Shown here: positions 43,921 through 52,743 of the stretch, one piece after another
How positions within the stretch are numbered: the first letter of the stretch is position 1
Layout of the letters: each line of letters begins with the position of its first letter
Source: Algoriphagus aquimarinus
GTDB lineage: Bacteria; Bacteroidota; Bacteroidia; Cytophagales; Cyclobacteriaceae
Direction: 5' to 3'
Assembly (NCBI RefSeq): GCF_007997215.1
Contig: NZ_VORW01000021.1
Coordinates: forward strand, 1-64,000
DNA: 64,000 nt
Translations under genes and position numbers: made by a program
Notes under the pieces: generated by a model
What the model was told of the DNA's origin: nothing
The model's database searches: none
What the model saw: the letters and a program-made list of their open reading frames with translations, nothing else

Positions 43921-44459
43921 TGTTGAATCCGAATTTAATTTTAGAAAATGACAAAATCCTGCTCAGACCTATCACTGAGCAGGATTTTCCAGTTTTGATG
44001 CCAATAGCAAATGATCCAAGTCTTTGGACTTATTTCACGTATGATCTCAGCATTCCCGAGGAGTTCGAAGAATGGGCAAAGCCTGCTTTAACAGGTAGTC
44101 GATTACAGTTTTTGGTGTGGGACAAGCAATTAAACAAGGCTGTAGGAAGTACTGCTTTTGGGAATTATTCTGAAAGAGATGAAAGAATAGAAATTGGTTG
44201 GACTTGGTTGGGAAGAGAGTTTCATGGGACCGGTATCAATCAAGCAATGAAGCTTTTGATGCTGGAATATTGCTTTGAAACTCTAAAACTTAAGCGTGTT
44301 GAAATCAAAACCGATGTGCTCAACATTCCAGCCCGCAAAGCGCTGCTGAAATTTGGAGCTGTAGAAGAGGGAGTGCTGAGAAGCCATACTTTACTCACCC
44401 AAGGACGACGTAGAGATACTATTTATTACAGTGTGCTCGATAGTGAATGGAAGCCTTAA
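43920..44459 (+). CDS. GNAT-family N-acetyltransferase (RimJ/RimL type)
   Basis: This 179-residue enzyme transfers an acetyl group from acetyl-CoA. The GNAT pattern is visible: LRPITEQDFPVLMPIANDP at the start, KAVGSTAFGNYSERDERIEIGWTW in the core, WLGREFHGTGINQAMKLLML as the CoA-binding loop, and KALLKFGAVEEGVLRSHTLL near 140-160. RimJ/RimL relatives modify N-terminal or antibiotic-like amines. Its ATG overlaps the stop of the exported aminotransferase by one base, so they are co-translated, but the acetyltransferase itself has no export signal. Confidence 0.87.
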   Translation: MLNPNLILENDKILLRPITEQDFPVLMPIANDPSLWTYFTYDLSIPEEFEEWAKPALTGSRLQFLVWDKQLNKAVGSTAFGNYSERDERIEIGWTWLGREFHGTGINQAMKLLMLEYCFETLKLKRVEIKTDVLNIPARKALLKFGAVEEGVLRSHTLLTQGRRRDTIYYSVLDSEWKP

Positions 44460-44476
44460 TCCATTTCCTCGATTAA

Positions 44477-45376
44477 TTATTTCTCAGTCTCAAAGCCACC
44501 AAGCACCCATGGGTTCCCTAAGAGATAATAATTCTTGAGTACATCAGTTACTTCTTTAGCCTCTTCTTGCATCAGCTTTAATACAATTGCAGCTATACTA
44601 GTTAGCCGTTGAGATTTTGCAGCGACCAGCCAAGCAGATGATAATAGTTGGTTAGCTTCTGTATTTATTTTATGAGGGCTAGCCAAAAGGCATTTGGTTG
44701 CTCCACTGCGGTACCAGCTTAGGGCTATATTTTCATCTTTATGATGATCAAGAGTCGAGCAGGTAAACCAAAGTGTTGCATTAAGTGGTTTATCTGGCGT
44801 ATGAGCGAGCAAGTCTTCCTTTTCCAGATGCCCGTAGCCTCTTAAAAGATTTGCCTCTCCATGCCCCCAATACACCCAATTTCCTGTCATATGTGAAATA
44901 GCAGTAAGTATTTCGGATTTATAAAAGTCGCCCGGATGATAGTCTTCGGCTCCTGCATCAGCCCAAAGTTTCAGCATTGTAGTATAGGGAGCTTGATACT
45001 GGCAAGTCAAATGTGTTTTTGGAGTTGAATTGATTTTATCCTCTAAAAACCCCATTAATTCCACCTTCAGCTCCTCCCAATCATCTGCAAAAAAAATAGA
45101 ATTAATCACTGGGCGGAATATTTCATTGCACACAATCGGTGGCCAATCCTGTATTTTATTAACCTGGGCCCATGAATGTGGTAAGACAACCAAAGCTGAA
45201 TTTGCAGCATGGTAGTCCAGTGCAGCATATAGCTTATATAATAATGCCTCAGGGTCCAAATAGATCGCATCAGGAATCGAAATGGTGAAAAAGCGAGGCT
45301 GAATTTTATTCAACCTCGCTATAAAAAATCCAGCTGGAATAGACCATGATTCTGGTATTACAATCGCTTTATTCAC
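44477..45376 (-). CDS. Caspase-fold-like protein resembling gingipain/CHAT peptidases
   Basis: The 299-residue protein has no annotated relatives that I can name. Its C-terminal half looks like a clan CD cysteine peptidase. H172 sits in VYWGHGEAN after a hydrophobic strand, and C206 in LWFTCSTLD at the end of the next strand. Downstream are GATKCLLASP and LLSSAWLVAAK, then the closing YYLLGNPWV, comparable to the LLGDP end of gingipain-like domains. The start is a GTG at 45376, eight bases after the stop of the large helical gene, so they form a two-gene unit with this gene second. It has no signal peptide. The peptidase call is inference from pattern. Confidence 0.5.
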   Translation of the reverse strand: MNKAIVIPESWSIPAGFFIARLNKIQPRFFTISIPDAIYLDPEALLYKLYAALDYHAANSALVVLPHSWAQVNKIQDWPPIVCNEIFRPVINSIFFADDWEELKVELMGFLEDKINSTPKTHLTCQYQAPYTTMLKLWADAGAEDYHPGDFYKSEILTAISHMTGNWVYWGHGEANLLRGYGHLEKEDLLAHTPDKPLNATLWFTCSTLDHHKDENIALSWYRSGATKCLLASPHKINTEANQLLSSAWLVAAKSQRLTSIAAIVLKLMQEEAKEVTDVLKNYYLLGNPWVLGGFETEK

Positions 45377-45384
45377 TTTAAAAA

Positions 45385-47424
45385 TTATTTAGTTGCGAAA
45401 ACTAGTTTACTGCTGAGTTGCAAATCTTTTAAGGCGAACCTGTTGATCACAAATCGAGATTTGTGGACCTGCTTAGCAAAAGGGCGAAGCAGGTCAACCG
45501 GGATTTGGGTTCTTTGCCCATCAAATTCAGCTTTCCAGAATTCCTCAACCACCACTGCTTGTTGCTCTCTCTCCAAACTCAAAAGTCTACCATTTGCTTT
45601 TTTCAGGTCAGCTTCTGACAGGTTGTATGCTTTACCGAAGAATTGAGAATGCAGTGCCTCGATCATATATACTCCGCCAGAAGTAACTGCCTGCCAGACG
45701 TGGGTTAATTCATGGATTAATGTGGCCATAGGTAATGTGGCGCCAGACTTGTAATTGATCACGTACATAGTGGTAAATGGACGGTTCTTATTCATCCACA
45801 TAATCAAGTCAGCAGCAAGGCTCGCGTCGGTCAGTTTCACCCGATCCAAGTCTATTGATACTCCAAAAACTTTTTCAGCTTCAGCTCGCTCAGAAGCATT
45901 GAGACCACGGTGTGAACCGAAAATATCCATCAAAATCGCAAAGGTAACTGCTGCAATAGTGGCACCCAATTTCGTGGCTTCGATCATCAAAGTCACAGCT
46001 GATTTACCGATTTCAATCAAACCTTTGATTAATCCTTCTCTAAATGCGTCTCTTACATTGGTGATGATTTCCTTGAAAACTTCTCTCCAATGATTTACAG
46101 TTCCAACGATTGCTGTAATTAACGTGCGAATAACCGACACTGATTTTTGTGCAATGACCTCAAGAATCTCTTTCATTCTAGTCCAAATGATTCTCAATGC
46201 CTGCATGAGTTTCTTTGCTTCTGCTGCTACAAATCTTGCGATGTCATTGATAATAGAGCTCAGCGAAATAGCTAAATCTTTCATTGCTCCAATAATTACT
46301 GACAATTGCTGAGCAGTGCGGGTAATCACTTCTTTTAGCATACTGAACACTGTAGTACCCAAATCTTTCAGTGCTTCAATGACTACTCTCGCTATTAATC
46401 GAGTTTGATTGATGACTGCCAGCATTATCTCTCGAACAGTTTTACCAATCTTTTTTAATTCCTGTACCAATCTTTTTCCGAAATCAAGTGCAAAGCGATT
46501 CAATCTTGAGATAAAGTCTAACACGCTTTTTCCTGCACTTACCAATGCTCTAACAATTGCATTAAGTCTGGAGGCTGCCATTTTAGCTATTTCAATCAGT
46601 AGGGAGGTAAACGATCCCAAAAGTTCTTCAAGCTTTCTAAGAACCTCTTTCAGCATGCTTTCTACTTGACTGATTGCCCAGTTAAGAATATCCAGCGCCT
46701 TTTTGCCAGCTTCAATGATTGCCTGTACAAATTTCTTCACCGCTGCAGCTCCCTTTTTCACTGCTTCTGATAATAATTGGGAAATGGATTTCCCAGCAGC
46801 TAAGACTGCCTCAACAAAATCATCGATTTTAGATTGTGTCCAGGTTACCACCTTAGAGACAGCTTCTGCCAGATTTTTTCCAGCTGCTGCGATAGCATCA
46901 GCTACCGTATTAATAGCTCCGACTACCGCATCTACGACATTACTAGCAGTGTCTTTGATCCAGCCCCAAAGTCCATCTGTTTCGTCTGGAACTACCCCGG
47001 TTTTGAGGATTTTGCCTGCAGCACTCATCCACTCTGCTACGTCTTTGATATCTCCACCTTCTCCGAAGTAATCCTTCATCATATCACCAGCTTCCGATCT
47101 CTTCATTCGAGCTATCTGGTGAACCAATAGCGGTGCTTGACTATTTTTTAAAAAACTCTTCACGACCACTTTTCTTGACTCTGGTTTTGCTTTTGATGAC
47201 CATGAAGCCAATTCAAAAGCCTCTTCAAAATCACCCTGCTGACTTCTTAGCAGAATTGCTTTGGAGGTGAGGTCTAGATCTGTGCTGCTTTTTCCCTCAC
47301 TACCTTTCAAGACTTGTGCAAGATTTTTTCTATCCACCTGCATGACTTGCATAGTCTGGAATTTGGTTTTCAGACTACTACTTGCCTGTAATTTTTTTAA
47401 TTGAGCATCATTAAGATTTCCCAT
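45385..47424 (-). CDS. Large helical 29-residue-repeat protein with C-terminal HELTH zincin-like domain
   Basis: I recognise no named family for the whole 679-residue protein. Residues 1-150 are a charged helical N-terminal domain. About 160-500 is a long amphipathic helical array with a 29-residue period: glycines at 182, 211, 240, 270, 298, 327 and 356, most within (A/I)GK. Residues 510-679 contain H571-E-L-T-H575 in ATLIHELTHVWQ, with acidic candidates for a third ligand at 618-628, resembling the DUF4157/eCIS-core type of zincin domain found in toxins. No signal peptide. It precedes the caspase-like gene by 8 bases. A toxin, pore-forming or effector role is a hypothesis. Confidence 0.55.
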   Translation of the reverse strand: MGNLNDAQLKKLQASSSLKTKFQTMQVMQVDRKNLAQVLKGSEGKSSTDLDLTSKAILLRSQQGDFEEAFELASWSSKAKPESRKVVVKSFLKNSQAPLLVHQIARMKRSEAGDMMKDYFGEGGDIKDVAEWMSAAGKILKTGVVPDETDGLWGWIKDTASNVVDAVVGAINTVADAIAAAGKNLAEAVSKVVTWTQSKIDDFVEAVLAAGKSISQLLSEAVKKGAAAVKKFVQAIIEAGKKALDILNWAISQVESMLKEVLRKLEELLGSFTSLLIEIAKMAASRLNAIVRALVSAGKSVLDFISRLNRFALDFGKRLVQELKKIGKTVREIMLAVINQTRLIARVVIEALKDLGTTVFSMLKEVITRTAQQLSVIIGAMKDLAISLSSIINDIARFVAAEAKKLMQALRIIWTRMKEILEVIAQKSVSVIRTLITAIVGTVNHWREVFKEIITNVRDAFREGLIKGLIEIGKSAVTLMIEATKLGATIAAVTFAILMDIFGSHRGLNASERAEAEKVFGVSIDLDRVKLTDASLAADLIMWMNKNRPFTTMYVINYKSGATLPMATLIHELTHVWQAVTSGGVYMIEALHSQFFGKAYNLSEADLKKANGRLLSLEREQQAVVVEEFWKAEFDGQRTQIPVDLLRPFAKQVHKSRFVINRFALKDLQLSSKLVFATK

Positions 47425-47672
47425 TTTGATAAAAGTTTAGAATATAAAAATTGATATGAAATAATACTCCAAAGTTGGGGTATTCAGGTTTTCTATGGAA
47501 AAAATAGGATCAGTGATATTATTGATTTAACCTATTTCCAGATTAAAAATTGGCGGAAAATGCACCTAGCTCTAAAAGTCTGAACGTATTGACTACTAGT
47601 GAATGGCAATTTACTGAAGCTGGAAGGGGAGGTTTATTAATGTATTGCGGTGAAAAAATCGGACTACTGTTT
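47425..47672. other. Intergenic region upstream of the repeat/zincin gene, no gene seen
   Basis: These 248 AT-rich bases separate the leftward nramp-like gene from the leftward repeat/zincin gene. A hairpin AATACTCC-AAAGTT-GGGGTATT lies at 47463-47484, 39 bases before the start codon, and could be an operator. On the minus strand a TTTG (47473-47470) is near, but no clean TAnnTTTG follows. I see no coding sequence. Confidence 0.4.
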
Positions 47673-48902
47673 CTAAAAACTAATCCCCAAAACCGCCAGA
47701 ATACTTTTTAATCCCAGCGCTAAGGTGATCAACCAAATTATACCCGCGAGGATGGTGTGTCCAGGTTTATTTCGGAAGTCGCCGAGAATTTCTTTTTGCG
47801 AAGCAATCCAAATTATCCAACCACTTATAAGGGGAAGAAGAATGCCATTTGCTAATTGAGCCAAGGTGATTAATTGTACAGGTTTGATGCCTAGGGAAGC
47901 GAAAAGTAAACCTAGTCCCACGATGACTCCCATCGATGCACGCATAGAGCTAGAGCGGATTTCCTGACTCCAACCCATGATTCCACAAATCACCAATCCC
48001 GCTGCCAGAGGAGCAGTAATGCTTGATGTAAGCCCTGCAGCCATAAGACCAAATCCCATGAGGTACTTTGCAAAGCTCCCGAAAACACCTTCCAATCCTT
48101 TGGAAACGTCAATAGCGCTGGTGATTTCACTGCTTGAATTAGCAGCGCCAACTATTAAAATTGCCATGGAAACTAGCCCGCCAAGAATGATTGAAATAGC
48201 GATATCTTTTCGCATCCAAGGAATGTCTGCAGATCCTGACCATCTTGTTTTAGCCAAGCTGGCATAGAGAAATAGGTTATAAGGCACAACGGTGGTTCCG
48301 ATCAAAGCGACCAACGTGGGAAGATTTTCGTCATTCCAACTCGGGATGAAGCCCGCAAAAACCGCTGACCAATCTGGTTTGGTGAGAATAGCTGTGGCAG
48401 TAAAAGCAATGGACATGAATATCACCAGCCCCACCAGTACTCGCTCCAAGGCTTTGTAATTTCCGATCCACAATAATATAAAAGCAAATGCTCCAAGGAT
48501 TAGATTTCCAGTATGTAACTCAAATCCGGCAAGATTTACGATAGGGGCTTCCCAGAAAACCTGTAATCCCAGGTTTGTTCCAGAGATATTTCCTGACTCA
48601 TAGGCTGCATTTCCGAGACCGATTGCAATCAGAACCAGAACCATAGAGAAAATTCTAAAAATAGGCTTTCCAGTCTGATTACTGAGTAATTGGCTAAGAT
48701 CCTGACCCGTGACCAAGCCAAGTCTGCCTGAGATTTCCTGCAAAACTACAGTGGAAATGATCGACAATCCCAATGCCCATAGCAAGGAGAAACCGAAGTT
48801 GACTCCAGCAAGTGTGCAAACCGTGACCGTGCCCGGACCAATGAAAGCAGCGGCGATAATGGGACCAGGCCCTAGATTTTTGAAGAATGATTTAAGGCTC
48901 AC
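47673..48902 (-). CDS. Nramp-superfamily transporter with altered metal-site motifs
   Basis: This 409-residue protein with 11 predicted transmembrane helices belongs to the Nramp (APC-fold) superfamily. The classical manganese/iron site needs DPGN in helix 1 and an MPH motif in helix 6. Here helix 1 reads G22-P-G-T25 and helix 6 reads V206-P-Y208 (TVVPYNLFLYASLA). The Asp and Met ligands are missing, as in several Nramp-related groups with other substrates, so manganese uptake should not be assumed and Mg2+ or a non-metal substrate is possible. The start codon is a GTG at 48902. It is leftward and divergent from the hydrolase gene. Confidence 0.85.
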   Translation of the reverse strand: MSLKSFFKNLGPGPIIAAAFIGPGTVTVCTLAGVNFGFSLLWALGLSIISTVVLQEISGRLGLVTGQDLSQLLSNQTGKPIFRIFSMVLVLIAIGLGNAAYESGNISGTNLGLQVFWEAPIVNLAGFELHTGNLILGAFAFILLWIGNYKALERVLVGLVIFMSIAFTATAILTKPDWSAVFAGFIPSWNDENLPTLVALIGTTVVPYNLFLYASLAKTRWSGSADIPWMRKDIAISIILGGLVSMAILIVGAANSSSEITSAIDVSKGLEGVFGSFAKYLMGFGLMAAGLTSSITAPLAAGLVICGIMGWSQEIRSSSMRASMGVIVGLGLLFASLGIKPVQLITLAQLANGILLPLISGWIIWIASQKEILGDFRNKPGHTILAGIIWLITLALGLKSILAVLGISF

Positions 48903-48997
48903 AATGTTTCTTTAATAGCATAGAAAGAGGAACGGGTAGATTTTTGTACTTTTCCCCATCGGGCAGGATTTAACACAAACTCAAAAAAGCCGAATTT

Positions 48998-49996
48998 ATG
49001 GGTTGGATCAAACGAATTTTAAAAGTTTTAGTCGTTCTGGCTCTGGCTTGTATATTTTTTCTACTACTCATTTTCAGAAGTGATATCCCTGCCTATGAAA
49101 TTGAGGAGAAATACGGAACAGCCCAATCACATTTTATAGAAGTAGACGGGATCAATGTACATGTGCGGATAATGGGTGAGGGGGACCCGATTTTCCTGCT
49201 GCATGGAAGCTTTTCATCCCTTCATACTTGGGATGCCTGGCAGCAGGAGCTCAGCCCATATTTTTTGACTATTTCACTAGACTTTCCTGGCCACGGACTT
49301 ACCGGGCCGGATGAGGAGAAACGGTACAGTCTGACAGACTATTCCCTGTTGGTTTTGAGGTTGTCTGAGAAATTGAACTTGGATAAATTCCATTTGGCAG
49401 GAAACTCTATGGGTGGAGCTGTAGCTATGCAAGTCGCATCTACTCGACCAGACAAAGTTCTTTCTCTGAATCTCATCGATGCAGCTGGAGCACCAAAGCC
49501 AAATTTGGATGGGAATTCTAAGGCCGGTGGAGCCTGGATTTTCAGTTTGGCTAATAATCCAATCTTCTCCAAGCTGCTGCTAAAATGTACGCCCAGATTT
49601 CTCTTTGCCATGAATATGAAACAAGTGTATTCAGATCCGGGCAAGATTACAGAAAGAGCTATTGACCGCTACTATGAACTGATGCGTCGCGATGGAAATC
49701 GGCAGGCGACTTTGGATAGATTGACTGCTCCTCGTGAGTCGAGGATTGACTTTGACCGCTTGACTATGCCAACTATGATTATGTGGGGAGAAGAAGATTC
49801 TTGGATTCCTGTGGCACAGGGATATGCTTTAGAAAAAGCCATTCCAGGGTCGAAGTTGATTGTTTTTGAAAATGCAGGCCATGTCCCAATGGAAGAATTA
49901 CCGACGGAATCTGTCGCTAAATATCTCTCTTTTTTAGGGGTGGAAGTACGAAACGACTACTTTCAACAACCCAAACTGATGACGCATGCCGATTGA
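48998..49996 (+). CDS. Membrane-anchored alpha/beta hydrolase
   Basis: The 332-residue protein has an N-terminal transmembrane helix (about 6-27) and an alpha/beta-hydrolase domain. The nucleophile elbow is GNSMGGAVA, the oxyanion segment FLLHGSFSS, the acid probably lies in WGEEDSWIP, and the catalytic His in NAGHVPMEELP. The cap region around 175-230 is helical. Substrate unknown; esterase or haloalkane-type activity cannot be told apart by eye. Its end overlaps the rmuC start by 11 bases, which suggests a joint transcript. Confidence 0.87.
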   Translation: MGWIKRILKVLVVLALACIFFLLLIFRSDIPAYEIEEKYGTAQSHFIEVDGINVHVRIMGEGDPIFLLHGSFSSLHTWDAWQQELSPYFLTISLDFPGHGLTGPDEEKRYSLTDYSLLVLRLSEKLNLDKFHLAGNSMGGAVAMQVASTRPDKVLSLNLIDAAGAPKPNLDGNSKAGGAWIFSLANNPIFSKLLLKCTPRFLFAMNMKQVYSDPGKITERAIDRYYELMRRDGNRQATLDRLTAPRESRIDFDRLTMPTMIMWGEEDSWIPVAQGYALEKAIPGSKLIVFENAGHVPMEELPTESVAKYLSFLGVEVRNDYFQQPKLMTHAD

Positions 49997-51230
49997 GTAT
50001 TTGATAATTCTTGTAATTATTCTCCAAGTGATTTTTCTGGTTTTATTTTTCCTGAGAAAGAATAATGATCAGGAAAAAGCCTTTCTACAGACTGAACTGG
50101 CTAGAATGAGTAAGGAGCTAGAAATAGCTTTGGCGCAATCACGAAGAGAGGCGAGTGAGAATCTAACCAATCAGTTTCAGCTGGTATTCAATAGTATTCG
50201 TGCTAATTCCAAAGATCAAAATGAAGCGTTGAAATCCTTTGGGGAAGTCTTTCGGCAAAACGTTCAGGAATTCAACACACTTCAGCGGGAGAAGTTTACC
50301 GAGCTAAATCGCCGTCAGGAGGAATTGATGAAAACGACTGAGGTGCGATTGGAGAAGATCCGTGAGACAGTTGATGAAAAGTTGCAGAAGACATTAGAAA
50401 CCCGCCTTGGACAATCATTTGAAATGGTAAGCAACCAGCTTCAAGCGGTGCAAAAGGGCTTGGGAGAAATGCAAAGTCTGGCCACGGGAGTAGGGGATCT
50501 GAAGCGGGTATTGACCAATGTGAAAAGTCGCGGAGTACTTGGGGAATATCAGTTGCAGGCGATTTTGGAGAATTTACTTTCAGCAGATCAATACGTGTTG
50601 AATGCTGCTGTAGGCAAAGGGAACAGGGAAAGAGTAGAATTTGCTGTGAAAATGCCTGGCCAAAGTGAGCCTATATTGCTTCCTATTGATTCAAAATTTC
50701 CACAGGAATCCTATTTAAGGCTAGTTGATGCCTATGAAATTGCCTCGAAGCCAGAGATAGAAATGTACCGAAATGAGCTTTTTAAAGCTGTGAAAAAAGC
50801 CGCTCAGGATATACAGAGCAAATACATCCATCCACCATACACTACTGATTTTGCCATACTTTTTCTCCCAGTAGAAAGTCTCTATGCTGAAATTCTCCGT
50901 GAACCTGGACTCACCCAGCAGATACAGCAGGATTATAAAGTGATTGTCACGGGGCCAACTACTCTTTCTGCCATCCTGAATAGCCTTCAGATGGGTTTCA
51001 GGACGCTTGCAATCCAAAAGAGAAGTTCTGAAGTTTGGCAGGTATTAGGGGCGATCAAGACTGAGTTTGGGAAGTTTGGAGAGCTGATAGAAAAAACGCA
51101 GAAGAAGCTCACTGAGGCAAATTCCGAATTGGACAAGCTTGTAGGAGCTAGAACGAGAGTGATTCAGAGAAAGCTGAAAGATATTGAAGAGCTACCTGAA
51201 GCAGAGAGTACCAAGTTGCTGGATGAATAA
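49986..51230 (+). CDS. rmuC: RmuC-family DNA recombination protein
   Basis: RmuC proteins limit inversion and recombination at short repeats and have a predicted nuclease-like core. The 414-residue protein has an N-terminal membrane helix (about 3-22), a long coiled coil (25-160), and the RmuC core (about 170-370): VGDLKRVLTNVKSRGVLGEYQLQAILENLL, ESYLRLVDAYE and a C-terminal LNSLQMGFRTLAIQKRSSEVW segment. It starts within the last codons of the hydrolase gene. Mechanism in this phylum is not established. Confidence 0.9.
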   Translation: MPIEYLIILVIILQVIFLVLFFLRKNNDQEKAFLQTELARMSKELEIALAQSRREASENLTNQFQLVFNSIRANSKDQNEALKSFGEVFRQNVQEFNTLQREKFTELNRRQEELMKTTEVRLEKIRETVDEKLQKTLETRLGQSFEMVSNQLQAVQKGLGEMQSLATGVGDLKRVLTNVKSRGVLGEYQLQAILENLLSADQYVLNAAVGKGNRERVEFAVKMPGQSEPILLPIDSKFPQESYLRLVDAYEIASKPEIEMYRNELFKAVKKAAQDIQSKYIHPPYTTDFAILFLPVESLYAEILREPGLTQQIQQDYKVIVTGPTTLSAILNSLQMGFRTLAIQKRSSEVWQVLGAIKTEFGKFGELIEKTQKKLTEANSELDKLVGARTRVIQRKLKDIEELPEAESTKLLDE

Positions 51231-51332
51231 ATCTCGAAGGACTTTTCTGGGGAAAAAACATTCCTGAAAATGAATTATTCGATTTATGCTTTGTTACTTT
51301 GCCCCTACAGGCATAAAAGAAATAGCTTAATA

Positions 51333-51364
51333 TCTGATTACCATTTAGAAAGCTCTTATTTTTG
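51333..51364 (+). promoter_or_regulatory. Promoter of the trkA-trkH operon
   Basis: TCTG (51333-51336, one mismatch to TTTG) and a perfect TATTTTTG (51357-51364) are 20 bp apart. Transcription would start near 51370, leaving a short leader of about 24 bases. Confidence 0.6.
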
Positions 51365-51393
51365 CCAATTCAAAAATCACCTGAATTACCTCT

Positions 51394-52740
51394 ATGGGGA
51401 TGAATATTGTGATTGCCGGTGCTGGGGATATGGGTTACCACCTCGCTGAGCAATTAAGCTACGATAATAAGGACATCACGCTGATCGATACAGACAGAGA
51501 AGTCCTGGACTATGTCTCTTCTAAACTAGATGTTTTGACAGTGCAGGGGGATGCGACTTCATTTGAAATCCTCAAGCGGGCCAATGTAAACAAGGCCAGT
51601 ATGGTACTTGCGGTGACTACCTCGGAGAAAACCAATATTGTGACGGCCGTTTTGGCTAAGCAATTGGGCGCAAAACGAGTGATGGCAAGAGTCAGAAATC
51701 ACTCCTATATGGAGCCAGACAACATGTCCTATTTCCAAAATCTTGGGATTGATAATTTGATTTCACCGACTATGCTTTGTAGCAAGCATATCTTCAATAT
51801 GATCGAGAACTCCAGTTTTACGGAGGTTTTTGACTTTGAAGGGGGGAAATTGAATATTGTAGGTATCACGCTTGATCAAAGCAATCCTTTGGTCAATCAG
51901 CGCATTATGGACACCAAGTCCAATCCGATTTTTGAGGACATTAGGATCATCGCTATCCTACGTGATCAAAAGACCATTATCCCTAGAGGGAGTACGATTA
52001 TTCGTAATAATGACCACGTGTTTTTCATCTCCAACAAGAAAAATACACAGACTATCATGGAAGTTCTGGGTCAGGTGAAGCACACAATTAAGAACGTGAT
52101 GATCATTGGAGGGGATGATATGGCTCTTACTACGGCGCTTAGACTTGAAGATCACTTTCGTGTGACACTGGTCCATAAAGATAAAGAGCGCTGTAAATGG
52201 CTTGCGGAAAACCTTAAAAATTCTCTTGTGATCCAAGGAGATTACAAAAATGTAGAGTTGTTGATTGAGGAAGGCTTGGAGCAGATGGATGCATTCCTTG
52301 CTTTGACAGAATCTTCGGAGACAAATATTATAGCAAGTTTGACAGCCAAAAATCACGGAGTGTATAAGACAATTGCTCACGTAGATACAAGGGAATACAT
52401 TCATATTTCACATAGTATAGGAGTGGATTCGCTGATTAATAAAAAGCTTGTTGCAGCAAATGAAATATCCAGGTTCCTGAAAAAAGGAACTGTAGAAGCC
52501 GTATCTGGTATCTATGGAGTGGATGCTGAGTTTATCCAGTATTCAGTTTGTAAGAATAACAGATTGGTGAAAAATCCGCTAAGAGAACTGCATTTTCCTG
52601 ATTCAGCTATAGTAGCTGGAGTAATCAGAGGAGAAAAGGTCTTTATACCGGATGGTGATTTTCAGCTTGATATAAACGATAAGGCAATTGTTTTGGCATT
52701 ACCTGAAGCTAAGAATGCACTTGAAAAATTGTTTCATTAG
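51394..52740 (+). CDS. trkA: Trk potassium transporter, peripheral NAD-binding subunit
   Basis: TrkA gates the TrkH channel through nucleotide binding. The 448-residue protein contains two tandem RCK units. The first (1-225) begins NIVIAGAGDMGYHLAEQL with the GxGxxG motif and an acidic end of strand 2 (DTDRE). The second (about 230-448) begins MIIGGDDMALTTALRL, a degenerate copy. TrkA-C-like segments follow each Rossmann fold. The start is the ATG at 51394 or the one two codons later at 51400. The trkH gene begins three bases after its stop. Confidence 0.93.
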   Translation: MGMNIVIAGAGDMGYHLAEQLSYDNKDITLIDTDREVLDYVSSKLDVLTVQGDATSFEILKRANVNKASMVLAVTTSEKTNIVTAVLAKQLGAKRVMARVRNHSYMEPDNMSYFQNLGIDNLISPTMLCSKHIFNMIENSSFTEVFDFEGGKLNIVGITLDQSNPLVNQRIMDTKSNPIFEDIRIIAILRDQKTIIPRGSTIIRNNDHVFFISNKKNTQTIMEVLGQVKHTIKNVMIIGGDDMALTTALRLEDHFRVTLVHKDKERCKWLAENLKNSLVIQGDYKNVELLIEEGLEQMDAFLALTESSETNIIASLTAKNHGVYKTIAHVDTREYIHISHSIGVDSLINKKLVAANEISRFLKKGTVEAVSGIYGVDAEFIQYSVCKNNRLVKNPLRELHFPDSAIVAGVIRGEKVFIPDGDFQLDINDKAIVLALPEAKNALEKLFH

Positions 52741-52743
52741 GAC

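Noticed and set aside
45373..45384. Frameshifted single gene instead of two (repeat/zincin and caspase-like)
   Set aside because: A proper stop (TAA), an 8-base gap and a GTG start are present, and the two proteins have unrelated character.
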